This document shows, one piece after another, positions 1 to 9,909 of a stretch of 64,000 nucleotides of DNA. A model generated the notes under the pieces. That model did no database searches and was not told where the DNA came from. It saw nothing but the letters and a program-made list of their open reading frames with translations. The position numbers were made by a program, and so were the translations under genes. The stretch is from Candidatus Korobacter versatilis (GTDB taxonomy: Bacteria > Acidobacteriota > Terriglobia > Terriglobales > Acidobacteriaceae): positions 496,001 to 560,000 of the forward strand of contig JACPNR010000004.1 in assembly GCA_016185395.1 (NCBI GenBank). Direction: 5' to 3'. Every line of letters starts with the position of its first letter. Position 1 is the first letter of the stretch.

Positions 1-1264
<1,264 letters not shown>

Positions 1265-1269
1265 TCAGC

Positions 1270-1354
1270 TCTCAGATTCTCTTCGCGTCCTTCGTGAGAC
1301 CTTTGTGTCCTTTGTGGTTAGCTTTTCGGCCACTCGCAGCTCGCAACTCGCAAC
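1270..1354. repeat. mosaic intergenic repeat (D + E type) between nuoK and nuoL
   Basis: The gap contains CTTCGCGTCCTTCGTG and CCTTTGTGTCCTTTGTGGTT (D type), followed by CTCGCAGCTCGCAACTCGC (E type), read on the plus strand, antisense to the nuo operon. No coding potential. The same strings recur across the window. Confidence 0.7.
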
Positions 1355-1663
1355 TCACCACTTCAGTAGGTCGACCTCATCCGCATTGATCGTCTCTTTG
1401 TTCCGGAAGAACGCGATCAGGATGCCGAGCCCGACCGCCGCTTCCGCCGCCGCGTCCGTGATGATGAAGATGGAAAAGACCTGTCCCGGCAACTGCCCGT
1501 GCATGCGCGAGAACGCCACCAGGTTCAGGTTCACCGCATTCAGGATCAGCTCGATGGACATCAGGATGATCACCACGTTCCGCCGCGTGAGCACCCCGAT
1601 GGTCCCGATGGCGAACAGCGCCGCCGCCACCACCAGATAATGGATTGTGCTGATCTCGCCCAT
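1355..1663 (-). CDS. nuoK: NADH-quinone oxidoreductase subunit K
   Basis: Small membrane subunit of complex I, 102 aa, the usual length. Three predicted TM helices. The stretches [20 protein letters not shown] and NLVAFSR carry the conserved membrane glutamate of the E-channel, and [17 protein letters not shown] matches the family C-terminal half. Located between nuoJ and nuoL in the standard order, separated from both by 90-nt repeat-filled gaps instead of the usual tight coupling. Confidence 0.96.
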   Translation of the reverse strand: MGEISTIHYLVVAAALFAIGTIGVLTRRNVVIILMSIELILNAVNLNLVAFSRMHGQLPGQVFSIFIITDAAAEAAVGLGILIAFFRNKETINADEVDLLKW

Positions 1664-1752
1664 GCTCTTCTCTCTGCTCTCCCTCTTCCCTCAGCGCAGT
1701 CTGCGTTGCAAGCTTTTCCGGTTACTCGGTACTCGCAACTCGGTACTCGGTA
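1664..1752. repeat. E-type tandem strings between nuoJ and nuoK
   Basis: Ends in a run of short tandem strings (ACTCGGTACTCGCAACTCGG and similar) on the plus strand, preceded by a CTGCTCTCC/CTGCGTT segment like that in the nuoJ-nuoI gap. Noncoding; interrupts the nuo operon without an obvious terminator. Confidence 0.65.
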
Positions 1753-2262
1753 CTAGATTCTTTTCTTCGCCATCACGACCGCGCCGATGATCGCCACCAG
1801 CAGCAGCACCGACGCGATCTCGAACGGGAACATGTACGCCGTGTACAGGCTCATGCCGATCTGCTGCGTGTTCACCTGCTCCGGCGTCGGCGGCACCGCG
1901 GCCGGGAAGAACCCTTTGCCGTGGTAGTACACGTAGCCGAACAACGCGCCCAGCACCACCGTCGCGATCGTCGCCACCAGCCATTGCTTGTTGAACTGCT
2001 CCTCGCGCAGGTTGTGCTCGATGTTCACCAGCATGATGACGAACAGGAACAGCACCATGATGCCGCCCACATAAAGAATGATCTGCACGCCGGCCACGAA
2101 CGGCGCGTACAGCATCAGGTAAAGCCCGGCCAGCGAGAGCAGCGTGAATACCAGCGAGATGGCCGAATGTACCGGGTTCTTGCGCGTGATCACCATCAGT
2201 GCGCTCACGATGGCCACCGCGCTCAGTCCGTAAAAGAACCAGCTTGTCGCTACCGGCTGCAT
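1753..2262 (-). CDS. nuoJ: NADH-quinone oxidoreductase subunit J
   Basis: Membrane subunit of complex I, 169 aa, typical length, about five TM helices. The conserved motif MVITRKNPVHSAISLVF near the N-terminus and the YVGGIMVLFLFVIMLV helix (with the pi-bulge region seen in NuoJ) identify it. Starts at ATG 2262. Lies between nuoI and nuoK in canonical order. Confidence 0.95.
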   Translation of the reverse strand: MQPVATSWFFYGLSAVAIVSALMVITRKNPVHSAISLVFTLLSLAGLYLMLYAPFVAGVQIILYVGGIMVLFLFVIMLVNIEHNLREEQFNKQWLVATIATVVLGALFGYVYYHGKGFFPAAVPPTPEQVNTQQIGMSLYTAYMFPFEIASVLLLVAIIGAVVMAKKRI

Positions 2263-2346
2263 GCTCTAGTCTCTCCGCGTCCTCTCTGCACTCCGCGCTC
2301 TCTGCGTTTCAAGCTCTTGACCTTACTCGCTACTCGCAACTCAGTA
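2263..2346. repeat. mosaic repeat between nuoI and nuoJ
   Basis: Plus-strand order: CTCTCCGCGTCCTCTCTGC, CTCTGCGTTTCAAGC, then ACTCGCTACTCGCAACTC. It is organised like the nuoJ-nuoK and nuoK-nuoL gaps, so three consecutive junctions of this operon carry related noncoding strings. Confidence 0.65.
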
Positions 2347-2808
2347 CTATTTCTTGTAGACCGTTGGCTGTGGCCCCTGCTCCAGCGTCTGGCGGTCCCA
2401 GATCGCGCCTTCGCGCGTGTAATTCGCCAACTCAAAGTCTTGCGTGAGCTCGAGCGCGTCCGTCGGACAAGCGTCTTCGCACAGCCCGCAGAACATGCAC
2501 CGGCTCAAGTCGTACGTAAACGTGGTGAGCTCCTTGCGCCTCGTCTTCTCGTTGCGCTCGCTCGTCACCACGATCAGGTGCTCGGGACACGCCAGCGCGC
2601 ACAGATCGCACGCGATGCACAGCGTCTCGTTCGTGTCCGGATTCACATTCAGCCGCGGCGCGCCGCGATACCGCTCCGCCACCTCGGGCCGCTGCAGCGG
2701 ATACTGCTCTGTGTAGATCTCCTTCGGGTCCTGATAGCGGAACGTCAACGACAGTCCCTGCAGCAGATCGAGCAGCAGCACCTTCCGCAAGAGCTTTTTC
2801 ATGGTCAT
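2347..2808 (-). CDS. nuoI: NADH-quinone oxidoreductase subunit I (two 4Fe-4S clusters)
   Basis: Peripheral-arm ferredoxin-type subunit that passes electrons to cluster N2, 153 aa. Two 8-Fe ferredoxin motifs are visible: CIACDLCALACP and CMFCGLCEDACPTDAL. ATG 2808 was chosen because it overlaps the nuoH stop as ATGA and gives MTMKKLLRKVLLLDLLQGL, the normal NuoI N-terminus; a longer open frame to 2874 would lie inside nuoH. ATG 2802 is an alternative. Confidence 0.95.
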   Translation of the reverse strand: MTMKKLLRKVLLLDLLQGLSLTFRYQDPKEIYTEQYPLQRPEVAERYRGAPRLNVNPDTNETLCIACDLCALACPEHLIVVTSERNEKTRRKELTTFTYDLSRCMFCGLCEDACPTDALELTQDFELANYTREGAIWDRQTLEQGPQPTVYKK

Positions 2809-4147
2809 GAGCCCAACCCCAGAGCCGCCGTCAGGATCAGCACCGCGATGCCCGTCGGAATCATGAACTTCCATCCCAGGTGCATCAGCTGATCGAAGCG
2901 GTACCGCGGGAACGTGCCGCGATACCAGATGTACATGTACATGAAAACGGCGACCTTCAACGAGAACCAGAAGATGTCTTGCACGCGGTCGCGCACGTGC
3001 GGCTCGAGCAGCACCAGCCCGATGAACCCGAGCGCCAGCGCGAAGCCGGCCAGTCCGATGGTCTGAACGCGGAACGCGCGGTGCTTCGGCATCCGCACCG
3101 TGCCGATGAACGCGAACAGCGCGAGCACGAAGAACGTGAGCGCCGGCACCAGCGCGAACGCCAGGTCGATCGCGCCGCCCGACCAGTAATTCGGTATCTC
3201 AACGTTCGGCCCGTGCAGGCTCGCGAACGGACGCATCCATCCGCCCAGCCACAGCGTCACCGCGATCGACGACACCGCGATCATCGCCGCGTACTCCGCC
3301 AGGAAGAACAGCGACCAGCGGAAGCCGGAATACTCCGTGTGGAACCCGGCGACCAGCTCGCTCTCCGCTTCCGGCAGGTCGAACGGCGCGCGGTTCGTCT
3401 CCGCCACCATCGCCACCGCGAAGATGAAGAACGCGATCAGCCCCAGCGGGAAGAACTTGAACAGGAACCACGTCTGCTGCGCCTCCTGCGCGCGCACGAT
3501 CCCGATCATGCTCAGCGTCCCAACGCTCGCCCCGCCGGTGCCGTATATCTGCCGGAAGAAGTTCCCGCCGCCCTTGAAGCTGGTCATCAGCACGGCCGAG
3601 ACGACTGCCATGCCCATGGCGATCTCGTAACTCACCATCTGCGCGCTCGAGCGCAGCGAGCCCATCAGGGGATAGTGCGAGTTTGAAGCCCATCCCGCCA
3701 TGATGATGCCGAGCACGCCGATGGACGACACGCCCAGCATGAACAGCAATCCGATGTTCATGTCCGTCACCGCGTGCGTCGGACCGAACGGGATCACGAT
3801 GTACACCGTGAACGCGGTGATCACGATCGTCACCGGCGCCAGCCAGAACACGACCTTGTCGGCCTGGTCCGGCATGATGTCTTCCTTGATCAGCAGCTTG
3901 AGCGCGTCCGCGATCGGCTGCAGCAATCCATGCGGACCAACGCGCATCGGACCAAGCCGCACCTGCATGTGCGCCAGGATCTTCCGCTCCAGCCAGTTCA
4001 TTGCGATCACCGCGATCGATACGCCGGTGAAGATCAGGATGATGTAGATCAGCGCCCATATCGCCGACGCGACCGGGTCCGCGTACCACCCCGGCGTGTT
4101 GTTCGACTTCGTGACGTAGTCCACCACGCTCTGCAGCCACTGCGGCA

Positions 4148-4148
<1 letters not shown>
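2805..4148 (-). CDS. nuoH: NADH-quinone oxidoreductase subunit H
   Basis: Membrane subunit that helps form the quinone chamber. At 447 aa it is longer than the roughly 325-aa E. coli protein, with extra sequence mainly in the middle and the C-terminal half. Landmarks: WLERKILAHMQVRLGPMRVG, LADALKLLIKEDI, and AETNRAPFDLPEAESELVAG with the quinone-site acidic residues. Its start overlaps the nuoD stop (TGATG) and its stop overlaps nuoI (ATGA), so D-H-I are translationally coupled. Confidence 0.96.
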
Positions 4149-5323
<1,175 letters not shown>

Positions 5324-5352
5324 TTATTTCGAAAAGCTCTGCTTCAAGCCCC

Positions 5353-6009
5353 TTACTGCCCGCTCTCGATCCCGAGATTGATCTTCACCCACTCGGTGTC
5401 CTGCTGGATGATCCCGTAGTCCTTGCGCAGCGGGAACCCCTTCCATCCATCCGGCAGCAGGATGCGCCGCATGTCGGGATGCCCATCGAACTCCACCCCG
5501 AACATGTCGTAGGCCTCGCGCTCGAGCCAGTTCGCCGTGGGCCACAGCGCCACTACGCTCGCTGCCTTCTCCCCTTCTTTCACGGAAGCCTTCACGCGCA
5601 AGCGTTCGTTATGCGGGAACGAGTACAGGATCCACACGATCTCGAACGGCTCCGCGCGGTCGGGATAATGCACGCACGTCACGTCCACCAGGTAGTCGAA
5701 ATTCTCGTCGTCGCGGATGGCCCGCAGCACGTCGAACGCCGCCTCTTTGTTCACGACCAGATAGTTCTGCCCGAGGTAGGTCAGCGCTTCCTTGATCGCG
5801 GAACCATACAAGCGTTTCAACCGCGCAACGCGCTCGTGCTCCCACGGAGTCGCTGCGATCCCCGGCGGCTTCGGCGGCGCTGCATGTGCGGCCCCGGAGC
5901 CTTCGCCCACTTTAGGTTTTTCGGGAATAGCGGCTTTGCCGGCCGGCGGCTTGTCGCCGCCTTGCGCGCTTTGCTGGCCCGAGGGAGTGCGTTTGGTTTC
6001 GTCAGCCAT
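5353..6009 (-). CDS. nuoC: NADH-quinone oxidoreductase subunit C with Pro/Ala/Lys-rich N-terminal extension
   Basis: 30-kDa subunit of complex I, 218 aa. The core (about 65-218) carries the family motif region WPTANWLEREAYDMFGVEF followed by GHPDMRRILLPDGW. Residues 1-60 are low complexity, rich in Pro, Ala, Gly and Lys, and not typical of NuoC. This segment is encoded by DNA that includes a GGCGGC-TTGTC-GCCGCC hairpin (5945-5961) similar to dispersed hairpins in the window. nuoB, normally between nuoA and nuoC, is missing upstream. Confidence 0.94.
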   Translation of the reverse strand: MADETKRTPSGQQSAQGGDKPPAGKAAIPEKPKVGEGSGAAHAAPPKPPGIAATPWEHERVARLKRLYGSAIKEALTYLGQNYLVVNKEAAFDVLRAIRDDENFDYLVDVTCVHYPDRAEPFEIVWILYSFPHNERLRVKASVKEGEKAASVVALWPTANWLEREAYDMFGVEFDGHPDMRRILLPDGWKGFPLRKDYGIIQQDTEWVKINLGIESGQ

Positions 6010-6087
6010 TCACTGTTGACAGCCAATCGCAAAAATCGTGGAAGAACCTTACTTTCTAACAGCTTGAATGTGGAGTGTCAACGCAGC

Positions 6088-6118
6088 AAAAACACAACGG
6101 GGCGGCCTCAGCCGCCCC
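6088..6118 (-). terminator. hairpin with T-rich tail between nuoA and nuoC
   Basis: Perfect 8-bp stem GGGGCGGC / GCCGCCCC (6099-6106 and 6111-6118) with a 4-nt loop. Read on the minus strand it is followed by GTTGTGTTTTTGC. It sits in the 146-nt gap where nuoB would be expected and could uncouple nuoA from nuoC. Plausible intrinsic terminator or attenuator. Confidence 0.6.
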
Positions 6119-6155
6119 GACAATCGTCAATCGGAGATCGGAAATCGACAATCGC

Positions 6156-6512
6156 CTACACCCACTCCAGCGCGCCCTTCTTCCATATCCACACGTATCC
6201 GACCACCAGGATGGCCAGGAACACCATCATCTCCACGAAGCCGAACCAGCCCAGCATCTTGAACTGCACCGCCCACGGGAACAGGAAGATGGTCTCCACG
6301 TCGAACACCACGAACAGGATGGCCACGATGTAAAACCGCACCGTGTAGCGCGCCCGCGCCGTGTCCACCGGATCGATGCCGCACTCGTATGGCATCAGCT
6401 TGGTCGCGTGCGGATTGTCCGGACGCACCGCCTTCGCGATCACCAGTGTCACCACCGGGATCGCCAGCGCCACCAGCATGAACAGGAATATCGGGATGTA
6501 ATTCTGCGGCAT
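6156..6512 (-). CDS. nuoA: NADH-quinone oxidoreductase subunit A
   Basis: Membrane subunit of complex I, 118 aa, three TM helices. The family loop motif MPYECGIDPVDTARARY with its conserved cysteine and the RFYIVAILFVVFDVETIFLF helix are diagnostic. First gene of the cluster on the minus strand; a candidate promoter lies 26 nt upstream of the start. Confidence 0.96.
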   Translation of the reverse strand: MPQNYIPIFLFMLVALAIPVVTLVIAKAVRPDNPHATKLMPYECGIDPVDTARARYTVRFYIVAILFVVFDVETIFLFPWAVQFKMLGWFGFVEMMVFLAILVVGYVWIWKKGALEWV

Positions 6513-6538
6513 CTCTGATCTTCACGTATTACGACGCG

Positions 6539-6568
6539 ATAATAAACGGGCTTTCTATCCAGAAGCAA
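6539..6568 (-). promoter_or_regulatory. candidate sigma-70 promoter for nuoA
   Basis: On the minus strand, TTGCTT (6568-6563), an 18-nt spacer and TATTAT (6544-6539), 26 nt before the nuoA ATG. No other promoter-like pair is apparent in the short gap. Confidence 0.4.
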
Positions 6569-6579
6569 CACCCACCAGT

Positions 6580-6640
6580 ATTGTCATTCCGAGCGAAGCC
6601 GAGGAACCCCTATAGTCACCGAACTTCTTCGTGGGTGCAC
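6580..6640 (+). repeat. C-type dispersed element
   Basis: Contains TTGTCATTCCGAGCGAAGCC followed by GAGGAACCCCTATAG, then CTTCTTCGTGGG. Conserved ends and orientation match about fifteen other copies in the window. Lies between the amidohydrolase 3' end and the nuoA promoter. Confidence 0.8.
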
Positions 6641-6642
6641 TC

Positions 6643-8436
6643 CTACTTCGCTTCGTAGACAGTGCGGCCGCCAACCACCGTGCGCAGCACTTTCGTCTTC
6701 AGTATTTCCTCCGGCGCAACCTTGGTGATGTCGCGGTCGAGCACCACGAAGTCCGCCAGCATCCCCGGCGCAAGCATGCCTTTGTCTTTCTCCGCGAACT
6801 CCGCGTACGCCGACCCGCTGGTGTACGCCGCGATGGCCTCGTCAATGGTCAGCTTCTGCTCCGGGTAATACGTCTTCGTGCCCGCTTCATTCTTCCGTGT
6901 CACCGCCGCGTACAGCCCGCGGAACGGCGTGATCGGCTCCACCGGATAATCCGTCCCGAACGCCAGTGGTATCTCGTTCTGCAAGAACTCGCGCCACGGA
7001 TACGACGTCTTCGCCCGCTCCGCCCCGATGCGCGCTTCCGCCCAGTTCATGTCCGTCAGCAGATGGTTCGGCTGCACGCTGGCGATCACGCCCAGCTCGT
7101 GCATCGTCTGGAACTGGTCGGGCGCGATCACCTGCGCGTGCTCGATGCGGAAACGGAAGTCGGGCGTCTTGTTGCGGTTCTGCGCGCGCTCATGCCACTC
7201 CCGCCAGGCCTCGCCGAACCCCGCCAGTGCTAACGCCGCGCCGCGGTCCCCGATGGCGTGGAAGCCGATCTGGAAGCCGGCGTTCACGCGCTCCCACGTC
7301 ATCTCCTCGAGGTCATGCTGCCGGAACTGCGGCAGCCCGCTGTTCTTCGGGTCGTCGGAATAGGGCGCGAGCAGCGCCGCGGTCCGTGACCCGAGCGAGC
7401 CGTCCATGAAGCCCTTCAACATAGTCGTGTGCAGCATCGCGTCGGTCGCCGGATGGTGAGCGCGATGCTCCTGCAACAACTTCAAGTCCGCCTTGAACGG
7501 CAGCCACTCGGCGATGCGCAGCGTCAGCTTCCCTTCCCGCTCCAGCTCCTCGTAGACGAGGAAGTCTTCCCACTCGGAGTTGTCCTGCGCGCTGGTGATG
7601 CCCTGCTCGGCCGCGTCCGCCAGCGCTAGCTCCAGTCCGCGCCGCCGCTGCGCCGGCGTGGGAGGCGGTATCTTCGAATAGACGAGTTCGCGCGCGCCCT
7701 CGCGCAGTATCCCCGTCGGCTCGCCCTGCGCGTCCACATCGATGGCGCCACCGTTCGGCACTTTGGTCTTCCCCGTGACGCCCGCCGCCTTCAGCGCCGC
7801 CGTATTCGCCACCGCGATGTGTCCGTCCACGCGCCCGAAAATCGCCGGATGGTCTCCCGTCACCGCGTCCATGTCCTGCCGCGTCGGCAGCGTTGCATCA
7901 CCACTCCCGGACTTCGCCCACTTGGTGTGGTCCCAACCGCGCCCTTGCAGCCACTCGCCCGCCGGCCGGTCTTTCGCCGCCGCGGCGATCCGCTGCTTCA
8001 TCTCCGCCAGCGACTTCGAGCCCGTCAGATTGACGTTCAGCTTCTCGAACCCGCCACTCGCCAGATGCACATGCGCGTCGTTGAACCCCGGCATTACGAA
8101 CGCACCGTGTAGGTCGACCATCTTTGTCTTCGTGCCTTGGTAGGCGCGCGCATCGTGGTTCAGCCCGATTCCGATGACCCTCCCGTCCGCGACCGCAATC
8201 ACTTCGGCGTATTGGGGCTTAGCTGCTCCCACAACCCACTCGACTGCACCGCAATCGAATCGCGGTCTTGTGCAATCCTTTCTCGGCTCCCAGCTCCTAA
8301 AGGCACCCGCTCCCGTGTATACCCGTCCGTTGACGTAGATAACCTCCGCCGTCTTCTTCTCCTGCGCCACACTCACCGCCGCAAACACGAAAAGAAAAAG
8401 AAGTATCCGTGTGAATCCGTGGCCATCCGTGGCCAA
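6643..8436 (-). CDS. secreted amidohydrolase, YtcJ-like (Amidohydro_3 family)
   Basis: Metal-dependent amidohydrolase of the composite-domain type, probably acting outside the cytoplasm; substrate not predictable. A hydrophobic segment ILLFLFVFAAVSVAQ acts as a signal peptide. Motifs: MPGFNDAHVHLASGG (metal HxH), EWLQGRGWDHTKW, IGFHAIGDRGAALAL, IEHAQVI and LAFGTDYPVEPITP. Start uncertain. TTG 8436, with GGAGAG just upstream, gives 597 aa; ATG 8502 gives 619 aa, but its extra residues are encoded by a D-type repeat, so I prefer TTG. The frame stays open to 8616. Confidence 0.85.
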   Translation of the reverse strand: MATDGHGFTRILLFLFVFAAVSVAQEKKTAEVIYVNGRVYTGAGAFRSWEPRKDCTRPRFDCGAVEWVVGAAKPQYAEVIAVADGRVIGIGLNHDARAYQGTKTKMVDLHGAFVMPGFNDAHVHLASGGFEKLNVNLTGSKSLAEMKQRIAAAAKDRPAGEWLQGRGWDHTKWAKSGSGDATLPTRQDMDAVTGDHPAIFGRVDGHIAVANTAALKAAGVTGKTKVPNGGAIDVDAQGEPTGILREGARELVYSKIPPPTPAQRRRGLELALADAAEQGITSAQDNSEWEDFLVYEELEREGKLTLRIAEWLPFKADLKLLQEHRAHHPATDAMLHTTMLKGFMDGSLGSRTAALLAPYSDDPKNSGLPQFRQHDLEEMTWERVNAGFQIGFHAIGDRGAALALAGFGEAWREWHERAQNRNKTPDFRFRIEHAQVIAPDQFQTMHELGVIASVQPNHLLTDMNWAEARIGAERAKTSYPWREFLQNEIPLAFGTDYPVEPITPFRGLYAAVTRKNEAGTKTYYPEQKLTIDEAIAAYTSGSAYAEFAEKDKGMLAPGMLADFVVLDRDITKVAPEEILKTKVLRTVVGGRTVYEAK

Positions 8437-8537
8437 AGACTCTCCTTTGTGTCCTTCGTGGGACCTTCGTGTCCTTTGTGGTTCGCTTTTGACGTTTTTC
8501 ATCTGCGTCCTTCTGCGTTCATCTGCGGCAAAAAGGT
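8437..8537. repeat. D-type repeat cluster
   Basis: Plus-strand strings TTTGTGTCCTTCGTGGGACC, TTCGTGTCCTTTGTGGTTCG and ATCTGCGTCCTTCTGCGTTC, in the gap between the M20 gene and the amidohydrolase. Open frames through this DNA look like artificial N-terminal extensions of the amidohydrolase. In reverse orientation the AAAGGA strings resemble Shine-Dalgarno sites. Confidence 0.7.
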
Positions 8538-9788
8538 TCACTCCACGCCCGCCAGAGTCATCACCGTCATCACGATCCGCTTGAATCCCAGATCCCGGTT
8601 CGTCGGGTCGTACCACTCATGTAACGTGTGCGCCCCCCCGCCCGCGCCGCCCGCACCGATGGCGATCGCCTCCATCCCCAGCGACAGCGGGATGTTCGCA
8701 TCGGTGGACGCCCGCTGCATCCGCGCCGTGTTTCCCAGTTGCGCGTCCACTGCGCGGATGACCTGCAGCATGCGCGCGTCGTCCTTCAACTCCGCCGCCG
8801 GCCGGCTCCCGATCCCCTTGATGTCATAGCTCAGCGCCGCCTGCCCCGCCTGTGCCGCTTTCGTTTCGGTGACGGCCTCGTGAACCGCCCGCCGCAGCGC
8901 GGCCTCCAGTTTGTCGATCTGCTCGCCGGACGCTGACCGCAGGTCCACGCGCATCGTCGCCGACTCGGGAATGGAATTGACCGACGTCCCGCCGCTCACC
9001 GCTCCGATGTTGAACGTGGTCTTCGGCTCCGTCGGCACCTGCACCACGGAAAACCTCGCCACCGCGCGCGCCAGCGCTACGATGGGATTCGGCACGCCGA
9101 AATCGCTCCACGAATGTCCGCCCGCACCGCGCACCGTGACCTCGAACCGACGGCTACCCAGCCCCTGCGCGATCACCGTATCGGTGGCCGCGCCATCCAC
9201 GACCAGCGTGTATTCGATCTTCTCCCGCCACGGACCATCATGACGGAATATCTGCCGCATCCCGCGCAGGTCGCCTTCGCCCTCTTCGCCGACGTTGCCG
9301 ATAAAGACGACCGGCATCCCGAGCGCGATCTTCGCCGCCTCGAGCGCCTGCGCCATGGCGAGCAGCGCGCTCACTCCCGCGCCGTTATCGCTGATGCCCG
9401 GCCCAAGCAGCTTCACGCCCTCGCGCCGGACGTCGATCTCCGTCCCCGCCGCAAACACCGTATCAATGTGCGCGGTCATCGCCAGATACTTCGCCGCCTT
9501 ACCGGCGCCCGCTGCCCGCCGCACGCCGAACACATTCCCCACCTCATCGGTCTCCACGTCGCGCAACCCAAGCTCGCGGAACCGTTCCGCCAGCCACGCC
9601 GCCCGCTTTGCTTCGCCGAACGGAGGCGCCGGGATCGCCGTCAGCTCCATCTGCCGATCGGCTATCTCGCGCGTGTGCGCCCGCAGCCAATCCATCACCG
9701 CGTGGAACTGGCGCGCGCCGGCCACCCGCGCCACTTCCTGCTGCGGCGTGAGGGACTGCGTGGAGGCGTCGATGCGCGGGGCACTCAT
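8538..9788 (-). CDS. M20 family metallopeptidase (peptidase T-like)
   Basis: Zinc-dependent exopeptidase or amidohydrolase, about 416 aa from ATG 9788; GTG 9800 is an alternative, and the longer frame to 9851 reads through a repeat. Metal-site motifs of the M20 clan: AMTAHIDTVFAAG, LLGPGISDNGAGVSALLA, FIGNVGEEGEGDLRGM, and ITHxx-like GGAHTLHEWYDP near the C-terminus. A dimerisation-domain signature, VRGAGGHSWSDFGVPNPI, follows. No signal peptide, so probably cytosolic. Substrate unknown; tripeptidase is one option. Confidence 0.88.
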   Translation of the reverse strand: MSAPRIDASTQSLTPQQEVARVAGARQFHAVMDWLRAHTREIADRQMELTAIPAPPFGEAKRAAWLAERFRELGLRDVETDEVGNVFGVRRAAGAGKAAKYLAMTAHIDTVFAAGTEIDVRREGVKLLGPGISDNGAGVSALLAMAQALEAAKIALGMPVVFIGNVGEEGEGDLRGMRQIFRHDGPWREKIEYTLVVDGAATDTVIAQGLGSRRFEVTVRGAGGHSWSDFGVPNPIVALARAVARFSVVQVPTEPKTTFNIGAVSGGTSVNSIPESATMRVDLRSASGEQIDKLEAALRRAVHEAVTETKAAQAGQAALSYDIKGIGSRPAAELKDDARMLQVIRAVDAQLGNTARMQRASTDANIPLSLGMEAIAIGAGGAGGGAHTLHEWYDPTNRDLGFKRIVMTVMTLAGVE

Positions 9789-9826
9789 CGGGTCATTCAC
9801 TATAGCCACGTTGGACCAAACCCTGA

Positions 9827-9903
9827 AACCACGAAGGACACGAAGGGCCACGAAGCAGGGGTCGAACCGATTTCCCTCGTGGATCTTCGTGTCCTTCGTG
9901 GTT
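9827..9903. repeat. 19-bp perfect inverted repeat made of D-type strings
   Basis: Arms AACCACGAAGGACACGAAG (9827-9845) and its exact reverse complement (9885-9903) flank a 39-nt spacer. Located between the start of the M20 gene and the end of the next minus-strand gene. The only clear place where a reverse-oriented D string occurs in the window. Confidence 0.85.
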
Positions 9904-9909
9904 AAGGTT

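Noticed and set aside
6013-6155. Very short or broken nuoB remnant
   Set aside because: The 146 nt contain no Cys-rich frame resembling NuoB; only a hairpin and E-like CAATCGTCAATCGG strings are present.
8437-8616. Real N-terminus of the amidohydrolase
   Set aside because: It is encoded by D-type repeat strings that recur in other gaps, and it would place the signal peptide far from the N-terminus.
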